A DNA stretch of 15,085 nt from assembly GCA_039815415.1 (NCBI GenBank), contig JBCBZH010000081.1:1-15085 (forward strand). Direction: 5' to 3'. The notes below the pieces were generated by a model. That model saw only the letters and a list, made by a program, of their open reading frames with translations. It was not told where the DNA came from and did no database searches. Positions 1 to 6,461 of the stretch are shown piece by piece. Made by a program: the position numbers and the translations under genes. Source of the stretch: JBCBZH01 sp039815415 (GTDB lineage: Bacteria; Bacteroidota; Rhodothermia; Rhodothermales; Rubricoccaceae). Each line of letters opens with the position of its first letter. Positions within the stretch are counted from its first letter, which is position 1.

Positions 1-30
1 CGAGGCGCCCTGCTCCTGCAGGGCGCCTCG
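1..30. terminator. Strong GC hairpin, probable transcription terminator
   Basis: Perfect 13-bp inverted repeat (1-13 with 18-30) around a 4-nt TCCT loop. It lies downstream of the minus-strand lipoprotein gene ending at 107. On the plus strand the stem is followed by CTGGCTTTA, so it may also serve a gene to the left. The minus-strand tail lies outside the window and cannot be seen. Confidence 0.6.
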
Positions 31-106
31 CTGGCTTTAGGGGCTTCGAGTGCGGGCCAGCTTGTGCCGGTCGCTACACGTCGGCTTGGACCCGCGGGGC
101 ACGGCC

Positions 107-601
107 CTACTTTGAGAAGAGGTAGCTGAGGCCCGTGGCCGGATCACTCACGACCACATCGCCGTCTCCAGCAGGCAGGACGATGGCACCGTCCTCGGTG
201 CGCTCGAGCTGACGAGCATCGAGCGCGACCGATCCTCGGTACATGTCCACATCGTAGCTGTATCGGCTGTACTTGGTGATCGATCCTGTGACGGCGTCGA
301 TGACGAAGCCGACGGGGACGAAGAGATTTAGCAGCGTGACCGCGTTGATGTCATCCTGAAGCTGAAAGGTGACCGGGTCGTAGCCGTCGAGACGGAGGGT
401 CACGATCTGATCGCTGAATCCGGGCCGTTTGACGGGAATGGTGAGCGGCGTCCGGCCCTGCACGATGCCCCCAATCACGACCTCAGCCCCATCCGGATCT
501 GACGTGAACGTGATGGTGTCCGTGGACCCGGTGAAGATGGTGGCGCAGCCGGGAGAAATCAGACCGATGACAAGTGCGGCAAGAAGGGTGAGTGTGCGCA
601 T
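107..601 (-). CDS. PEGA-domain lipoprotein
   Basis: A 164-residue envelope protein of unknown precise role. It starts with a hydrophobic signal (residues 1-18) ending in ISPGC, so Cys19 is the probable lipidated residue, though the -3 position is Ser rather than the usual Leu. The mature part opens with CATIFTGSTDTITFTSDPDG and continues GAEVVIGG..QGRTPLTIPV. This is the pattern of PEGA-type beta-sandwich domains, small surface or periplasmic modules whose ligand is rarely known. A short hydrophobic stretch (LLNLFVPVGFVIDAVTG) follows, as in many small CATIFTG-type lipoproteins, and may be a second membrane contact. The gene is followed by the hairpin at 1-30 and looks monocistronic. The ATG at 601 is preceded by a pyrimidine-rich leader (CCTCTCCAACACC) and no Shine-Dalgarno sequence. 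Family call is good; function unknown. Confidence 0.85.
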   Translation of the reverse strand: MRTLTLLAALVIGLISPGCATIFTGSTDTITFTSDPDGAEVVIGGIVQGRTPLTIPVKRPGFSDQIVTLRLDGYDPVTFQLQDDINAVTLLNLFVPVGFVIDAVTGSITKYSRYSYDVDMYRGSVALDARQLERTEDGAIVLPAGDGDVVVSDPATGLSYLFSK

Positions 602-842
602 GGTGTTGGAGAGGATGAACGGCAGGCGATTCTCAGGACTGGCGAGAGACGCCCGGTAGGCCGAAAGCAGGGTAGCGAGGAGCGGTGCCCTGTGTCAGGA
701 GCCGCGACGTGCAGCGGTAGCGTAACTCCCCCTCAGAGCCTCTGTAAGCCGAGGCAGTACGTCCCCCTATCGCACGTTCAACGAGCTGGCGTAACCCTGG
801 ACCGCCAGCTCCGTAGAGCGGCACAACTCACTTCTCGATCCG
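602..842. other. 241-bp gap with little recognisable content
   Basis: This gap separates the divergently read lipoprotein gene from the small membrane protein at 843. It holds a motif-based inverted repeat (783-811) and a weak 5-bp stem (738-742 with 751-755). Short ORFs cross it on both strands but look like chance open frames. I see no convincing promoter or RNA gene. Confidence 0.5.
783..811. repeat. Inverted pair of the iterated word (GAGCTGGCG/CGCCAGCTC hairpin)
   Basis: A perfect 9-bp stem (783-791 with 803-811) and 11-nt loop, formed by two head-to-head copies of the window's over-represented word. The left copy is the full 10-mer CGAGCTGGCG (782-791). It lies in intergenic DNA 32 nt before the start at 843, with no T-tract. 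It may be a hairpin terminator or a paired recognition site. Confidence 0.7.
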
Positions 843-1094
843 ATGCCGTCCTCACCCATCGCGCCCGTCCTCACTTACAACCTGAAGCTGTGGTTGGCGA
901 GCCTGACGGCGGCGCTGTTCATTCCGCTCTCCGTCGTAGCCCTCGTGTTGGATCTGGTGACGCGGCGCTCCCTCTCCGATGGCCTCTCCGGTCGCGTGCT
1001 GCGCGCCAGTGCCCAGATGGAAGCGGCCATCGATGTCCACGGCGACCTGACTGACATCCAGGTTCGTGACGATGCCTCGTTCGCGACGGCCTAG
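843..1094 (+). CDS. Small single-span membrane protein
   Basis: An 83-residue hypothetical protein. Residues about 11-40 (NLKLWLASLTAALFIPLSVV and following) form one long hydrophobic segment, ended by the charged turn TRR. A short amphipathic tail (LRASAQMEAAIDVHGDLTDI) follows. I recognise no family. The case for coding is a natural membrane-segment composition, an ATG at the first reasonable position, and close spacing (27 nt) to a second tiny membrane protein in the same direction. The two may be cotranscribed. A longer overlapping frame (692-1054) has an arginine- and proline-rich composition typical of a shadow. Function unknown. Confidence 0.55.
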   Translation: MPSSPIAPVLTYNLKLWLASLTAALFIPLSVVALVLDLVTRRSLSDGLSGRVLRASAQMEAAIDVHGDLTDIQVRDDASFATA

Positions 1095-1121
1095 TCAGCT
1101 CGAGCTTTGTCCCCTCCGACC

Positions 1122-1370
1122 ATGTTTTCCGTATCCATCACCGACGTGTTTGCCCTGACGTTCGGCCTCGCTTGCATCGCGCTCTACGTCGCTTCCCTCG
1201 TGTGGGTCTACCGCGACGCCGAGGCACGCGACACCAACCCCCTGCTGGTTACGCTACTGGCTGCACTCATCTCCTGGCCACTCGGCCTCCTGGTGTGGCT
1301 CCTCGTCCGCCCAGACGAGTACGACATCTACGACAACGTCCTGGAGCCCGGCGACGATCCGCTGCTGTAA
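1122..1370 (+). CDS. Two-span small membrane protein with YRDAEAR motif
   Basis: 82 residues: a first hydrophobic span (about 9-25, LTFGLACIALYVASLVW), a cytoplasmic-type turn VYRDAEARDTNPLL, a second span (LVTLLAALISWPLGLLVWLL) and an acidic tail. The layout span-(W/Y)VYRDA(E/K)(A/S)R-span-LLVRP is common in tiny bacterial membrane proteins related to the phospholipase-D N-terminal membrane region (PLDc_N-like). Their function is not known. The frame is open from TTG at 1107, but I chose ATG 1122, which is preceded by CCCCTCCGACC as at other starts here. It converges on the thioredoxin-fold gene with only 12 nt between stops and no visible terminator. Confidence 0.65.
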   Translation: MFSVSITDVFALTFGLACIALYVASLVWVYRDAEARDTNPLLVTLLAALISWPLGLLVWLLVRPDEYDIYDNVLEPGDDPLL

Positions 1371-1382
1371 GTCGCCAATCGA

Positions 1383-1925
1383 CTACTGAGTGACAGCCAG
1401 CGGCGCCCCTGCGGCCACCCACTCCGGTAGGGCCACGCCCCCTGCGATCTGCCGGAGATAGCGCGGCGCGCTGGCATGGATGGACTCGCCTAGCTCCATG
1501 TCGCGTTCGTAGAAAATCACGGATGGGAGCGCAAGCTGGCGAGGCTCTTGCCCTTCGGTGACACCGAAGTGGATCAGCGCTGCCGAGTTGAACCAGTTCC
1601 GCCCGATCACCATCTCGTCGAACGTTCCGGATTCGTTGAGGAAGTCGAACCCAACCTGCGGGTCGTAGTCGATGGAGACGCCGATAACGGCGAAGCCTTT
1701 CCCCTCGGCTTCAGCTTGTTCAGCGAGGCGAACTTTGGCCTCTTCAAGCGCTGCCTTGTATTCGGGCTGTACACACGGCCCGCAGTGCGAGGCGCCGATG
1801 TAGACCATCACCAGCTCGGTGCCGGTCCTGATGTCGTCATCCCGCTCGTAAACGGGGGTGTAGGTCTGCGCGGAAACGACAACCGGAATCACAAACAGGA
1901 GAGCAACGGCGAGCTGGCGGATCAT
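1383..1925 (-). CDS. Secreted thioredoxin-fold protein with CGPC motif
   Basis: 180 residues from ATG 1925. The signal peptide is MIRQLAVALLFVIPVVVSAQ, probably cleaved after SAQ. The frame stays open to 2051, but the extra 42 residues would bury this signal, so the shorter start is preferred. The mature protein has the strand VMVYIGASHCGPC with Cys48-Gly-Pro-Cys51 following a beta strand, and a later LALPSVIFYERD segment carrying the probable cis-proline of the thioredoxin fold. CGPC is the classic thioredoxin active site, so the protein probably does thiol-disulfide exchange in the periplasm. The partner is unknown. A word copy sits in the signal-peptide codons (RQLA). The gene is divergent from the site-2 protease across 143 bp. 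GATTCT lies 19 nt before the start. Confidence 0.75.
   Translation of the reverse strand: MIRQLAVALLFVIPVVVSAQTYTPVYERDDDIRTGTELVMVYIGASHCGPCVQPEYKAALEEAKVRLAEQAEAEGKGFAVIGVSIDYDPQVGFDFLNESGTFDEMVIGRNWFNSAALIHFGVTEGQEPRQLALPSVIFYERDMELGESIHASAPRYLRQIAGGVALPEWVAAGAPLAVTQ
1910..1919 (+). repeat. Iterated word CGAGCTGGCG
   Basis: 10-of-11 copy (last base G instead of A). It is antisense to the thioredoxin-fold gene, where it is read CGC CAG CTC GCC (R-Q-L-A). Confidence 0.8.
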
Positions 1926-2068
1926 GAGCCGGATGGCGAATGGGAGAATCAGGGTAAACCCTCCTGAGCTGATCCGCAACTCGCCGTTACGAAGGACCGG
2001 CTCGCCGGGACTCAACGGAACTCTGCCGAGCGCCGACCGGTTCTTTCTCACACCGCACCCCCACCGCC
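1926..2068. promoter_or_regulatory. Divergent promoter region, thioredoxin-fold gene / site-2 protease
   Basis: 143 bp between two divergent starts, so it must hold promoters in both directions. Visible features are AGAATC at 1945-1950 (GATTCT toward the minus gene) and an imperfect dyad TCAGG..CCTGA at 1949-1967 enclosing AGGGT-AA-ACCCT. The dyad could be an operator, but nothing ties it to a named regulator. Confidence 0.35.
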
Positions 2069-3196
2069 ATGGGCTCCTCCTTCCGCCTCGGCCGGATCGC
2101 CGGGGTCGATGTTCTCCTCCACTGGACCTTCGGGCTCCTGATCGCCGGGGCCATCGGGTTTTACGTCTTTACGGGTCGGCCGGACCAAGCCGTCACCGGG
2201 GTCCTGCTGATTCTGGCTGTGTTCGGATGCGTCGTGCTCCATGAGTTCGGGCACGCGCTGGCTGCCCGGCGCTACGGCGTCCCGACCAAGGACATCACGC
2301 TCTACCCGATCGGCGGCGTGGCGCGGCTTCAGCGAGTCCCGGAGAATCCGACGGTCGAGCTGGTGATCGCACTCGCTGGACCGGCCGTGAATGTCGCTGT
2401 GGCGGTGCTGGTGTGGGCAGGGCTTGGGGTCGCCGGCCAGGGCGTTGGTGCCCCAACCGGGCTGGCGGAACCGGCAGGCGCTTTCTGGGCCAACCTGTTC
2501 TGGGCGAACATCGTCCTCGTGGTGTTCAACCTGCTCCCGGCGTTTCCGATGGACGGTGGCCGGGTCCTCCGAGCGCTGCTGGCCTACAAGCTGAGCTACA
2601 CGCGAGCCACGCAGGTGGCGGCAGCGGTGGGGCAGAGCATGGCGATCTTCTTCGCGTTCGTGGCGGTGGTCGGTCGGTTCGACCCGTTCCTGCTCTTCAT
2701 CGCGTTGTTCGTGTACCTCGGCGCCCAGCAGGAGGCCTCGGCGGCGCTGATGCGAGCCGCCGTGCGGGGCATCCCGGTCCGGCAGGCCATGCTCACCGAG
2801 TTCACGACGCTCGGCGTGGGGTCCACGCTTGGCGAGGTTGTCGAGCGGCTCCTGGCCGGGAGCGAGCAGGACTTCCTGGTGCTGGCTCCCGACGGGACTC
2901 CAGCCGGAGTTCTCACGCGCCGCCGCCTGGTACAAGCACTGGCCGAAACCGGCACTGGCGGCCGTGTGTCAGACGCCATGGAGCCTGTCGGGCTGGGCGT
3001 CGAGGTCTCAGCCATGCTGACCGAGGCCCTGGAGGCGATGCAGGAATCGGGGCGCCCACTCCTCCCCATTACGGAGCGCGGACGGATCGTCGGTGTATTG
3101 ACATCCGAGAATGTCGCCGAGCTGATGATGCTCTCCAACGCCGTTCAGAAGCGAACGGGTGAGCGTCCGCTGGTGCTCCGGGAGGCTCAGGCGTAG
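2069..3196 (+). CDS. Site-2 intramembrane zinc metalloprotease with C-terminal CBS pair
   Basis: A 375-residue membrane protease of the M50/SpoIVFB-Rip3 class. These cut transmembrane helices within the bilayer, often to release anti-sigma factors or membrane-bound regulators. Hydrophobic spans are near residues 16-34, 41-63, 96-122, 140-157 and 190-217. Zinc ligands are visible as HEFGH (His58, Glu59, His62) and the third ligand Asp162 in NLLPAFPMDGG. ALAGPAVN (101-108) is the usual conserved third-span motif. After the last span, residues about 230-355 form two CBS modules, which in related proteins sense adenine nucleotides. Length and order match the S2P-CBS subfamily. All catalytic residues are present. 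No substrate gene is adjacent, although the membrane-bound winged-helix regulator 8 kb away would be a suitable kind of target. Confidence 0.93.
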   Translation: MGSSFRLGRIAGVDVLLHWTFGLLIAGAIGFYVFTGRPDQAVTGVLLILAVFGCVVLHEFGHALAARRYGVPTKDITLYPIGGVARLQRVPENPTVELVIALAGPAVNVAVAVLVWAGLGVAGQGVGAPTGLAEPAGAFWANLFWANIVLVVFNLLPAFPMDGGRVLRALLAYKLSYTRATQVAAAVGQSMAIFFAFVAVVGRFDPFLLFIALFVYLGAQQEASAALMRAAVRGIPVRQAMLTEFTTLGVGSTLGEVVERLLAGSEQDFLVLAPDGTPAGVLTRRRLVQALAETGTGGRVSDAMEPVGLGVEVSAMLTEALEAMQESGRPLLPITERGRIVGVLTSENVAELMMLSNAVQKRTGERPLVLREAQA

Positions 3197-3208
3197 CGAA
3201 CCGTCGGC

Positions 3209-4384
3209 TCAGGACGGCACGGGCCTCGAGCTGGCGTCTATGGCATCGGCATAACCCGTCATCTCGAGAAAGCCGGTGCCGGTAGCACCTCCCGTCACAT
3301 CGACCGCGCCTTCCCAGTACTGGACCGTGGCGTCGAACTCCTGGGCGGGCATCATGGCCGAGACTGTCAGGTCCAGGTCCTGCGATGGGACGCGGAGGCG
3401 CCAGCGGATCGGGTACTCCGCACCAGCCTCGCTTGTCCACATCTCGAGCGGCTCCATCACCAGCTCGGAGGGGTCCAGCTCGGTCTTCACGCCCTCCGCA
3501 GAAATGATGGAGCTTTTACGGAAGGGCTCCGAATTCGACCCTTCGCGAACGCGGAGCTGGTACATCATCAGGTCGCGTCCGTCGTCGAGGTGGAGCGCGA
3601 ACCAGTCCCACCCAATCTGGTCGTCGGCCAGTGCCGAGGTGGACCACTCACGATCCATCCACGTCAGGCCCTCAACTGGGACAACCTCGCCACCGGGCAG
3701 CGTGATGGTGCCGGTCGTCGCCATGCGGGTCTGCGCGAAGTAGTAGCTGGCGTTGCCAAGCCCCTCCCCTTTCGGACTCAGCCCCCGGTCGCCCTGGTAG
3801 ATGATGGGCTTGATGGGCTCAGCCACCAGCTCGTAGGTCGCCCCTTCCGCCGCACCCGCGAGGCGTATCGGCGCCGTGCCGTCGGCAGCCAGAGACCCGG
3901 CTCCTGCCAGCTCGACCGGCCCCAGCCAGACGCGGATCGGATCGGCTTCTGCTCCTGCCAGTCCAGCGGCCCCTCGCGCAAACCGCTCCTCATTGTAAAA
4001 GGCTCCCGCCGCGCTGTCTCCCAACGCGACATGCGCCATGTAGAGCTGATTCGTCGCCCACGGCGAGTCCCGATTTGCCGTGCTGGTATCGGGCGTGAGG
4101 GCCGACCGGAAGATGGTGAACTGGATGCCGAACCGGCGGTCGGTGCCATCGGTGGCGCGCAGGTTGCCGGTGATGTACCACCACTCTGTCTTGTACGCGG
4201 GGTGCGGGCCATGATCGTCCGGGTAGGTGAACTCCCGGATCGTCTCGGCGCGGGCGTACCCAGTCGTGTCGCTGTTCATGGCTTCAGCCACAGACACCGA
4301 GGCTCGGACCGCCTCCGTGGCATCGTCGCAAGCTGCCAGCGCGAGGAGGCCCAGCATCGAGCTGGCGAGGAGGAAGGCTCTCAT
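3209..4384 (-). CDS. CrtC/AttH-like lipocalin-fold lipoprotein
   Basis: 391 residues from ATG 4384 (TTG 4396 is the alternative). The lipoprotein signal MRAFLLASSMLGLLALAAC has a clean LAAC lipobox (Cys19). The mature part begins with the family hallmark FTYPDDHGPHPAYKTEWWYI, with TGNL and FGIQFTIFRSAL after it. Later motifs are WDWFALHLDDGRDLMMYQLR and EYPIRWRLRVPSQDLDL. This double lipocalin-like domain occurs in hydroxyneurosporene synthase (CrtC, carotenoid 1,2-hydratase) and AttH. Lipoprotein members are usually not carotenoid enzymes and often sit beside FtsX-type ABC permeases, which are absent here. Likely a periplasmic lipid- or hydrophobe-binding protein; a hydratase role is possible but not favoured. 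It converges on the protease gene with 12 nt between stops. Confidence 0.85.
   Translation of the reverse strand: MRAFLLASSMLGLLALAACDDATEAVRASVSVAEAMNSDTTGYARAETIREFTYPDDHGPHPAYKTEWWYITGNLRATDGTDRRFGIQFTIFRSALTPDTSTANRDSPWATNQLYMAHVALGDSAAGAFYNEERFARGAAGLAGAEADPIRVWLGPVELAGAGSLAADGTAPIRLAGAAEGATYELVAEPIKPIIYQGDRGLSPKGEGLGNASYYFAQTRMATTGTITLPGGEVVPVEGLTWMDREWSTSALADDQIGWDWFALHLDDGRDLMMYQLRVREGSNSEPFRKSSIISAEGVKTELDPSELVMEPLEMWTSEAGAEYPIRWRLRVPSQDLDLTVSAMMPAQEFDATVQYWEGAVDVTGGATGTGFLEMTGYADAIDASSRPVPS
3227..3236 (+). repeat. Iterated word CGAGCTGGCG
   Basis: 10-of-11 copy (last base T), antisense near the 3' end of the CrtC/AttH-like gene, where it is read GCC AGC TCG (A-S-S). Confidence 0.8.
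4358..4368 (+). repeat. Iterated word CGAGCTGGCGA, exact
   Basis: Full 11-mer, antisense within the lipoprotein signal peptide codons (CTC GCC AGC TCG, L-A-S-S). Confidence 0.85.
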
Positions 4385-4456
4385 ATTTTGCACCAATGAC
4401 GGAGGGGTGACGGTCGGGCGAGGTACGCTGAAGAACCATCAACCTTCCCACCCCCA
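4385..4456. promoter_or_regulatory. Divergent promoter region, CrtC-like / SnoaL-like genes
   Basis: 72 bp between divergent starts, so both promoters must lie here. TGACGG occurs twice in direct orientation at 4397 and 4408, exactly 11 bp apart, which could be a small tandem operator. A C-rich leader (CCTTCCCACCCCCA) directly precedes ATG 4457. Confidence 0.35.
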
Positions 4457-4837
4457 ATGACTCTTCTTGAACAGGCCTCCGACTTTCAGCAGAAGGCCGC
4501 AGGCCCCGACATCATGGACGCCGTCGACACCTACTACGCGGAGGACATCACCATCGTCGAAGGCAACGGCGAGACGTTCCACGGACGCGATACCCAGAAG
4601 GGCCGCATCGCCGAATGGATGGAGAGCGTGGAGGAAATCCACGGCGGCGAGATCACATCTATCGCTGCCAACGAAACCGCTCCGGGCACAGGCGTCGTGT
4701 TCGTGGAGACCTCCTCGGACATCACCTTCAAGGGAGCGGGGCGCGTCAACATGGAAGAAGTCGCCGTCCAGCAGTGGAACGACGGCAAGGTGACTCACGA
4801 GCGATTCTACTTCGACACCAAGGGAGCTGGGATGTGA
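4457..4837 (+). CDS. SnoaL-like / NTF2-fold protein
   Basis: A 126-residue protein with the cone-shaped NTF2-like fold pattern: an N-terminal helix, DAVDTYYAEDITIVEGNGET (a typical first strand with the YAED motif), FHGRDTQKGRIAEWMESVEE, then four strands ending VAVQQWNDGKVTHERFYFDT. Length and strand order fit SnoaL-like domains, which may be small isomerases or hydrolases, or just ligand-binding dimers. No conserved catalytic dyad can be assigned from one sequence. There is no signal peptide, so it is cytoplasmic. It is transcribed away from the CrtC-like lipoprotein and is followed by a hairpin terminator at 4846. Confidence 0.75.
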   Translation: MTLLEQASDFQQKAAGPDIMDAVDTYYAEDITIVEGNGETFHGRDTQKGRIAEWMESVEEIHGGEITSIAANETAPGTGVVFVETSSDITFKGAGRVNMEEVAVQQWNDGKVTHERFYFDTKGAGM

Positions 4838-4845
4838 CCCTCCCT

Positions 4846-4872
4846 CGGGCTGGCAGCCGGTTCGCCAGCCCG
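4846..4872 (+). terminator. Hairpin terminator containing a word variant
   Basis: A 9-bp perfect stem CGGGCTGGC (4846-4854) / GCCAGCCCG (4864-4872) with a 9-nt loop, followed by GCGTCTTGTTCG. It lies 9 nt after the SnoaL-like stop and between convergent genes. The right arm plus flanking bases reads TCGCCAGCCCG (4862-4872), a one-base variant of the iterated word. Confidence 0.6.
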
Positions 4873-4919
4873 GCGTCTTGTTCGAGCGTCTGCGGTCGTT
4901 GGATCGCAGGCGCTTTACT

Positions 4920-5852
4920 TTACTCGAGCCTCACCCGCTCCAACTCTTCCGCCAGCTCGAAGCCGTTCGCTCGAATCGTGTCTCGTGCTGGCGTGCCAGG
5001 TCGCAGTGCCGGGTTGGTGTGGTTGAGATGGATGAACCTCACCTTCGCCTTCTCCTCAGCGGGCAGCGGCTCGAACCGCTCCATGCTGTGCGTAATGAAC
5101 GGGTGCGGGAACGTGGACATGTCGCGGCCCGGAATCTCGCCGTTGGCGTAAAACGTGGCGTCGAGGTAGGCCACGTCCGCGCTGGCGATCACGTCCTCGA
5201 TGCGGGTGCCCAGGTCGTCCCACTCTTCCCAGGAATCGATGTCTGGGATAAAGATGACGGACCGCTTCGGCCCTTGGATCCGATAGCCGACCACCTCGCT
5301 GTGCTCCTGGCGGTGCGGCACCAGGAACGGCGTCACTGACAATCGTTCGTTGAGCTGAACCGCCACGCCATCGTCTAGCTCGCGGAGCGACACGTTCTCA
5401 TACCGGACGAGCTGGTGCCAGGGCTCGTTGGACGTCAGGAACGACTGCATCTCGGGCATCACATACAGCGGAACGCCCCGCGCGCCCAGAGCCTCGTGAC
5501 CGAGGTGGAGCAGGCCGGTGTAGTGCCCCATGTGGGCGTGGGTCAGAAAGATGCCGTCGAGGCCCGGCGCGTTCTGCTCGACCGGCGCGATGAGATCCAA
5601 GCGGTGCATCTGCTCCCGGATATCCGGCGTCGCTTCGAAGAGCCAGCGCTGGCCGCTCTCCGGGTCCACCAGAGCAAGAGACGTAGCGAGACGCTTGAAG
5701 GCAGCGTCTCTCCACCCCGGATGGTCGGAGGTCCCGAGCTGCGGCGCCCCGCCATCTTGGGCCACGCCGAGAACCACGATGTACGGTGCCTGGGCAGAAG
5801 CCGCAACGGTCCCCATCGCCAGCGCGATGCAGAACAGGAATCGACCAATCAT
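4920..5852 (-). CDS. Secreted PqqB-like metallo-beta-lactamase-fold hydrolase
   Basis: 310 residues with an N-terminal signal peptide (MIGRFLFCIALAMGTVAASA, cleavage near AQA). The first strand IVVLGVAQDGGAPQLG (25-40) is characteristic of the branch related to PqqB, the PQQ-biosynthesis protein. The metal-binding loop reads THAHMGHYTGLLHLG, with His105, His107 and His110. The Asp of the canonical HxHxDH is Gly109. Further likely ligands are His180 or His184 (VPHRQEHSEVVGY), Asp204 (FIPDIDSW), Asp231 (YLDATF) and His275 or His278 (IHLNHTNP). It probably hydrolyses a small ester, phosphoester or lactone in the periplasm. No pqqA/C/D/E gene is nearby, so PQQ synthesis is unlikely. Divergent from the GNAT gene across 44 bp. 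Confidence 0.85.
   Translation of the reverse strand: MIGRFLFCIALAMGTVAASAQAPYIVVLGVAQDGGAPQLGTSDHPGWRDAAFKRLATSLALVDPESGQRWLFEATPDIREQMHRLDLIAPVEQNAPGLDGIFLTHAHMGHYTGLLHLGHEALGARGVPLYVMPEMQSFLTSNEPWHQLVRYENVSLRELDDGVAVQLNERLSVTPFLVPHRQEHSEVVGYRIQGPKRSVIFIPDIDSWEEWDDLGTRIEDVIASADVAYLDATFYANGEIPGRDMSTFPHPFITHSMERFEPLPAEEKAKVRFIHLNHTNPALRPGTPARDTIRANGFELAEELERVRLE
4950..4959 (-). repeat. Iterated word CGAGCTGGCG
   Basis: 10-of-11 copy in the sense direction of the PqqB-like gene, read GAG CTG GCG (E-L-A) near the C-terminus. Confidence 0.8.
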
Positions 5853-5896
5853 TCGGGCGGGGGTGGGTACCCTCAGAATCTAGACGCCTGAACCCG
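5853..5896. promoter_or_regulatory. Short divergent promoter region with CAGAATCTAG
   Basis: Only 44 bp separate the divergent hydrolase and acetyltransferase starts. CAGAATCTAG (5874-5883) recurs at 13880-13889 before the VCBS gene. Its complement places GATTCT 22 nt before the hydrolase ATG. The leader before ATG 5852 is C-rich (ACCCACCCCCGCCCGA). Confidence 0.35.
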
Positions 5897-6403
5897 ATGA
5901 CCATTCCCGAGACTGAACGCCTCCGCCTCCGCGAATACGTCGAGACAGATGCGCCTTTCGTGTTCGAGCTGGTGAACCAGCCATCATGGATCGAGAACAT
6001 CGGTGACCGAGGCGTTCGGACGCTGGACGATGCCCAGGCCTACATCACCGACCGACTGCGACCGAGCTATGCGTCCGATGGGTTCGGCTTCTGGTGCGTC
6101 GAGCTGCTGGATGGCACGCCCATCGGTCTGTGCGGTCTGGTGAGGCGACCTCAGCTCGAGGCTCCGGACATCGGATACGCCTTTCTCCCTGCGTACTGGG
6201 GCCAAGGATATGCGCGTGAAGCGGCTGAGGCGACCGTTCAGCTCGCACGCGACACGTACGAGCTGGCGAGGCTCGTCGCCATTGTGACGCCTACCAACGT
6301 ACCGTCCATCCGGCTCCTTGAGCAGATCGGGATGACCCTTGAATCCACGACCCGAATGCCCGGCGACGACGAGGATGTGAGCGTGTATGGGATGGCTCTA
6401 TAA
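5897..6403 (+). CDS. GNAT-family N-acetyltransferase (RimJ/RimL type)
   Basis: 168 residues from ATG 5897; the upstream open frame to 5786 lies inside the divergent hydrolase and is ignored. The start TERLRLREYVETDAPFVFEL is typical of the RimJ/RimL branch, which acetylates N-terminal or side-chain amines using acetyl-CoA. Motif A with the pyrophosphate-binding loop is GYAFLPAYWGQGYAREAAEA (93-112), and motif B is VTPTNVPSIRLLEQIGM (130-146), with the usual N-x-x-S-x-x-L-x-E-x-x-G-x signature. Length fits a single GNAT domain. The substrate cannot be told from sequence. It stands alone on the plus strand, 58 nt before ddl. Confidence 0.9.
   Translation: MTIPETERLRLREYVETDAPFVFELVNQPSWIENIGDRGVRTLDDAQAYITDRLRPSYASDGFGFWCVELLDGTPIGLCGLVRRPQLEAPDIGYAFLPAYWGQGYAREAAEATVQLARDTYELARLVAIVTPTNVPSIRLLEQIGMTLESTTRMPGDDEDVSVYGMAL
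6259..6269 (+). repeat. Iterated word CGAGCTGGCGA, exact
   Basis: Full 11-mer in the sense direction of the GNAT gene, read GAG CTG GCG AGG (E-L-A-R). Confidence 0.85.
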
Positions 6404-6461
6404 AGCCAGGCGCAGGCATCGCTCCGTAGCTTGAGCGCCCCTTCTCGCCAGTTCGTCCTCG

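Noticed and set aside
633..824. 63-codon minus-strand frame in the 602-842 gap
   Set aside because: No start context, hydrophobic pattern or family likeness; it overlaps the word-based hairpin and looks like a chance frame.
692..1054. 120-codon plus-strand frame overlapping the small membrane protein at 843
   Set aside because: Arg/Pro/Ser-rich shadow; the overlapping 843 frame gives a sensible membrane segment.
2048..2935. Minus-strand open frame of 295 codons opposite the site-2 protease
   Set aside because: Rich in Arg, His, Gln and Glu, no hydrophobic core pattern; antisense shadow of a clear protease gene.
3590..4399. Plus-strand 269-codon frame opposite the CrtC/AttH-like gene
   Set aside because: The minus-strand lipoprotein has a clean lipobox and family motifs; the plus frame has none.
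6404..6461. Terminator after the GNAT gene (GGCGC..GCGCC)
   Set aside because: Only a 5-bp stem with a loop of about 20 nt and no T-tract; too weak to call.
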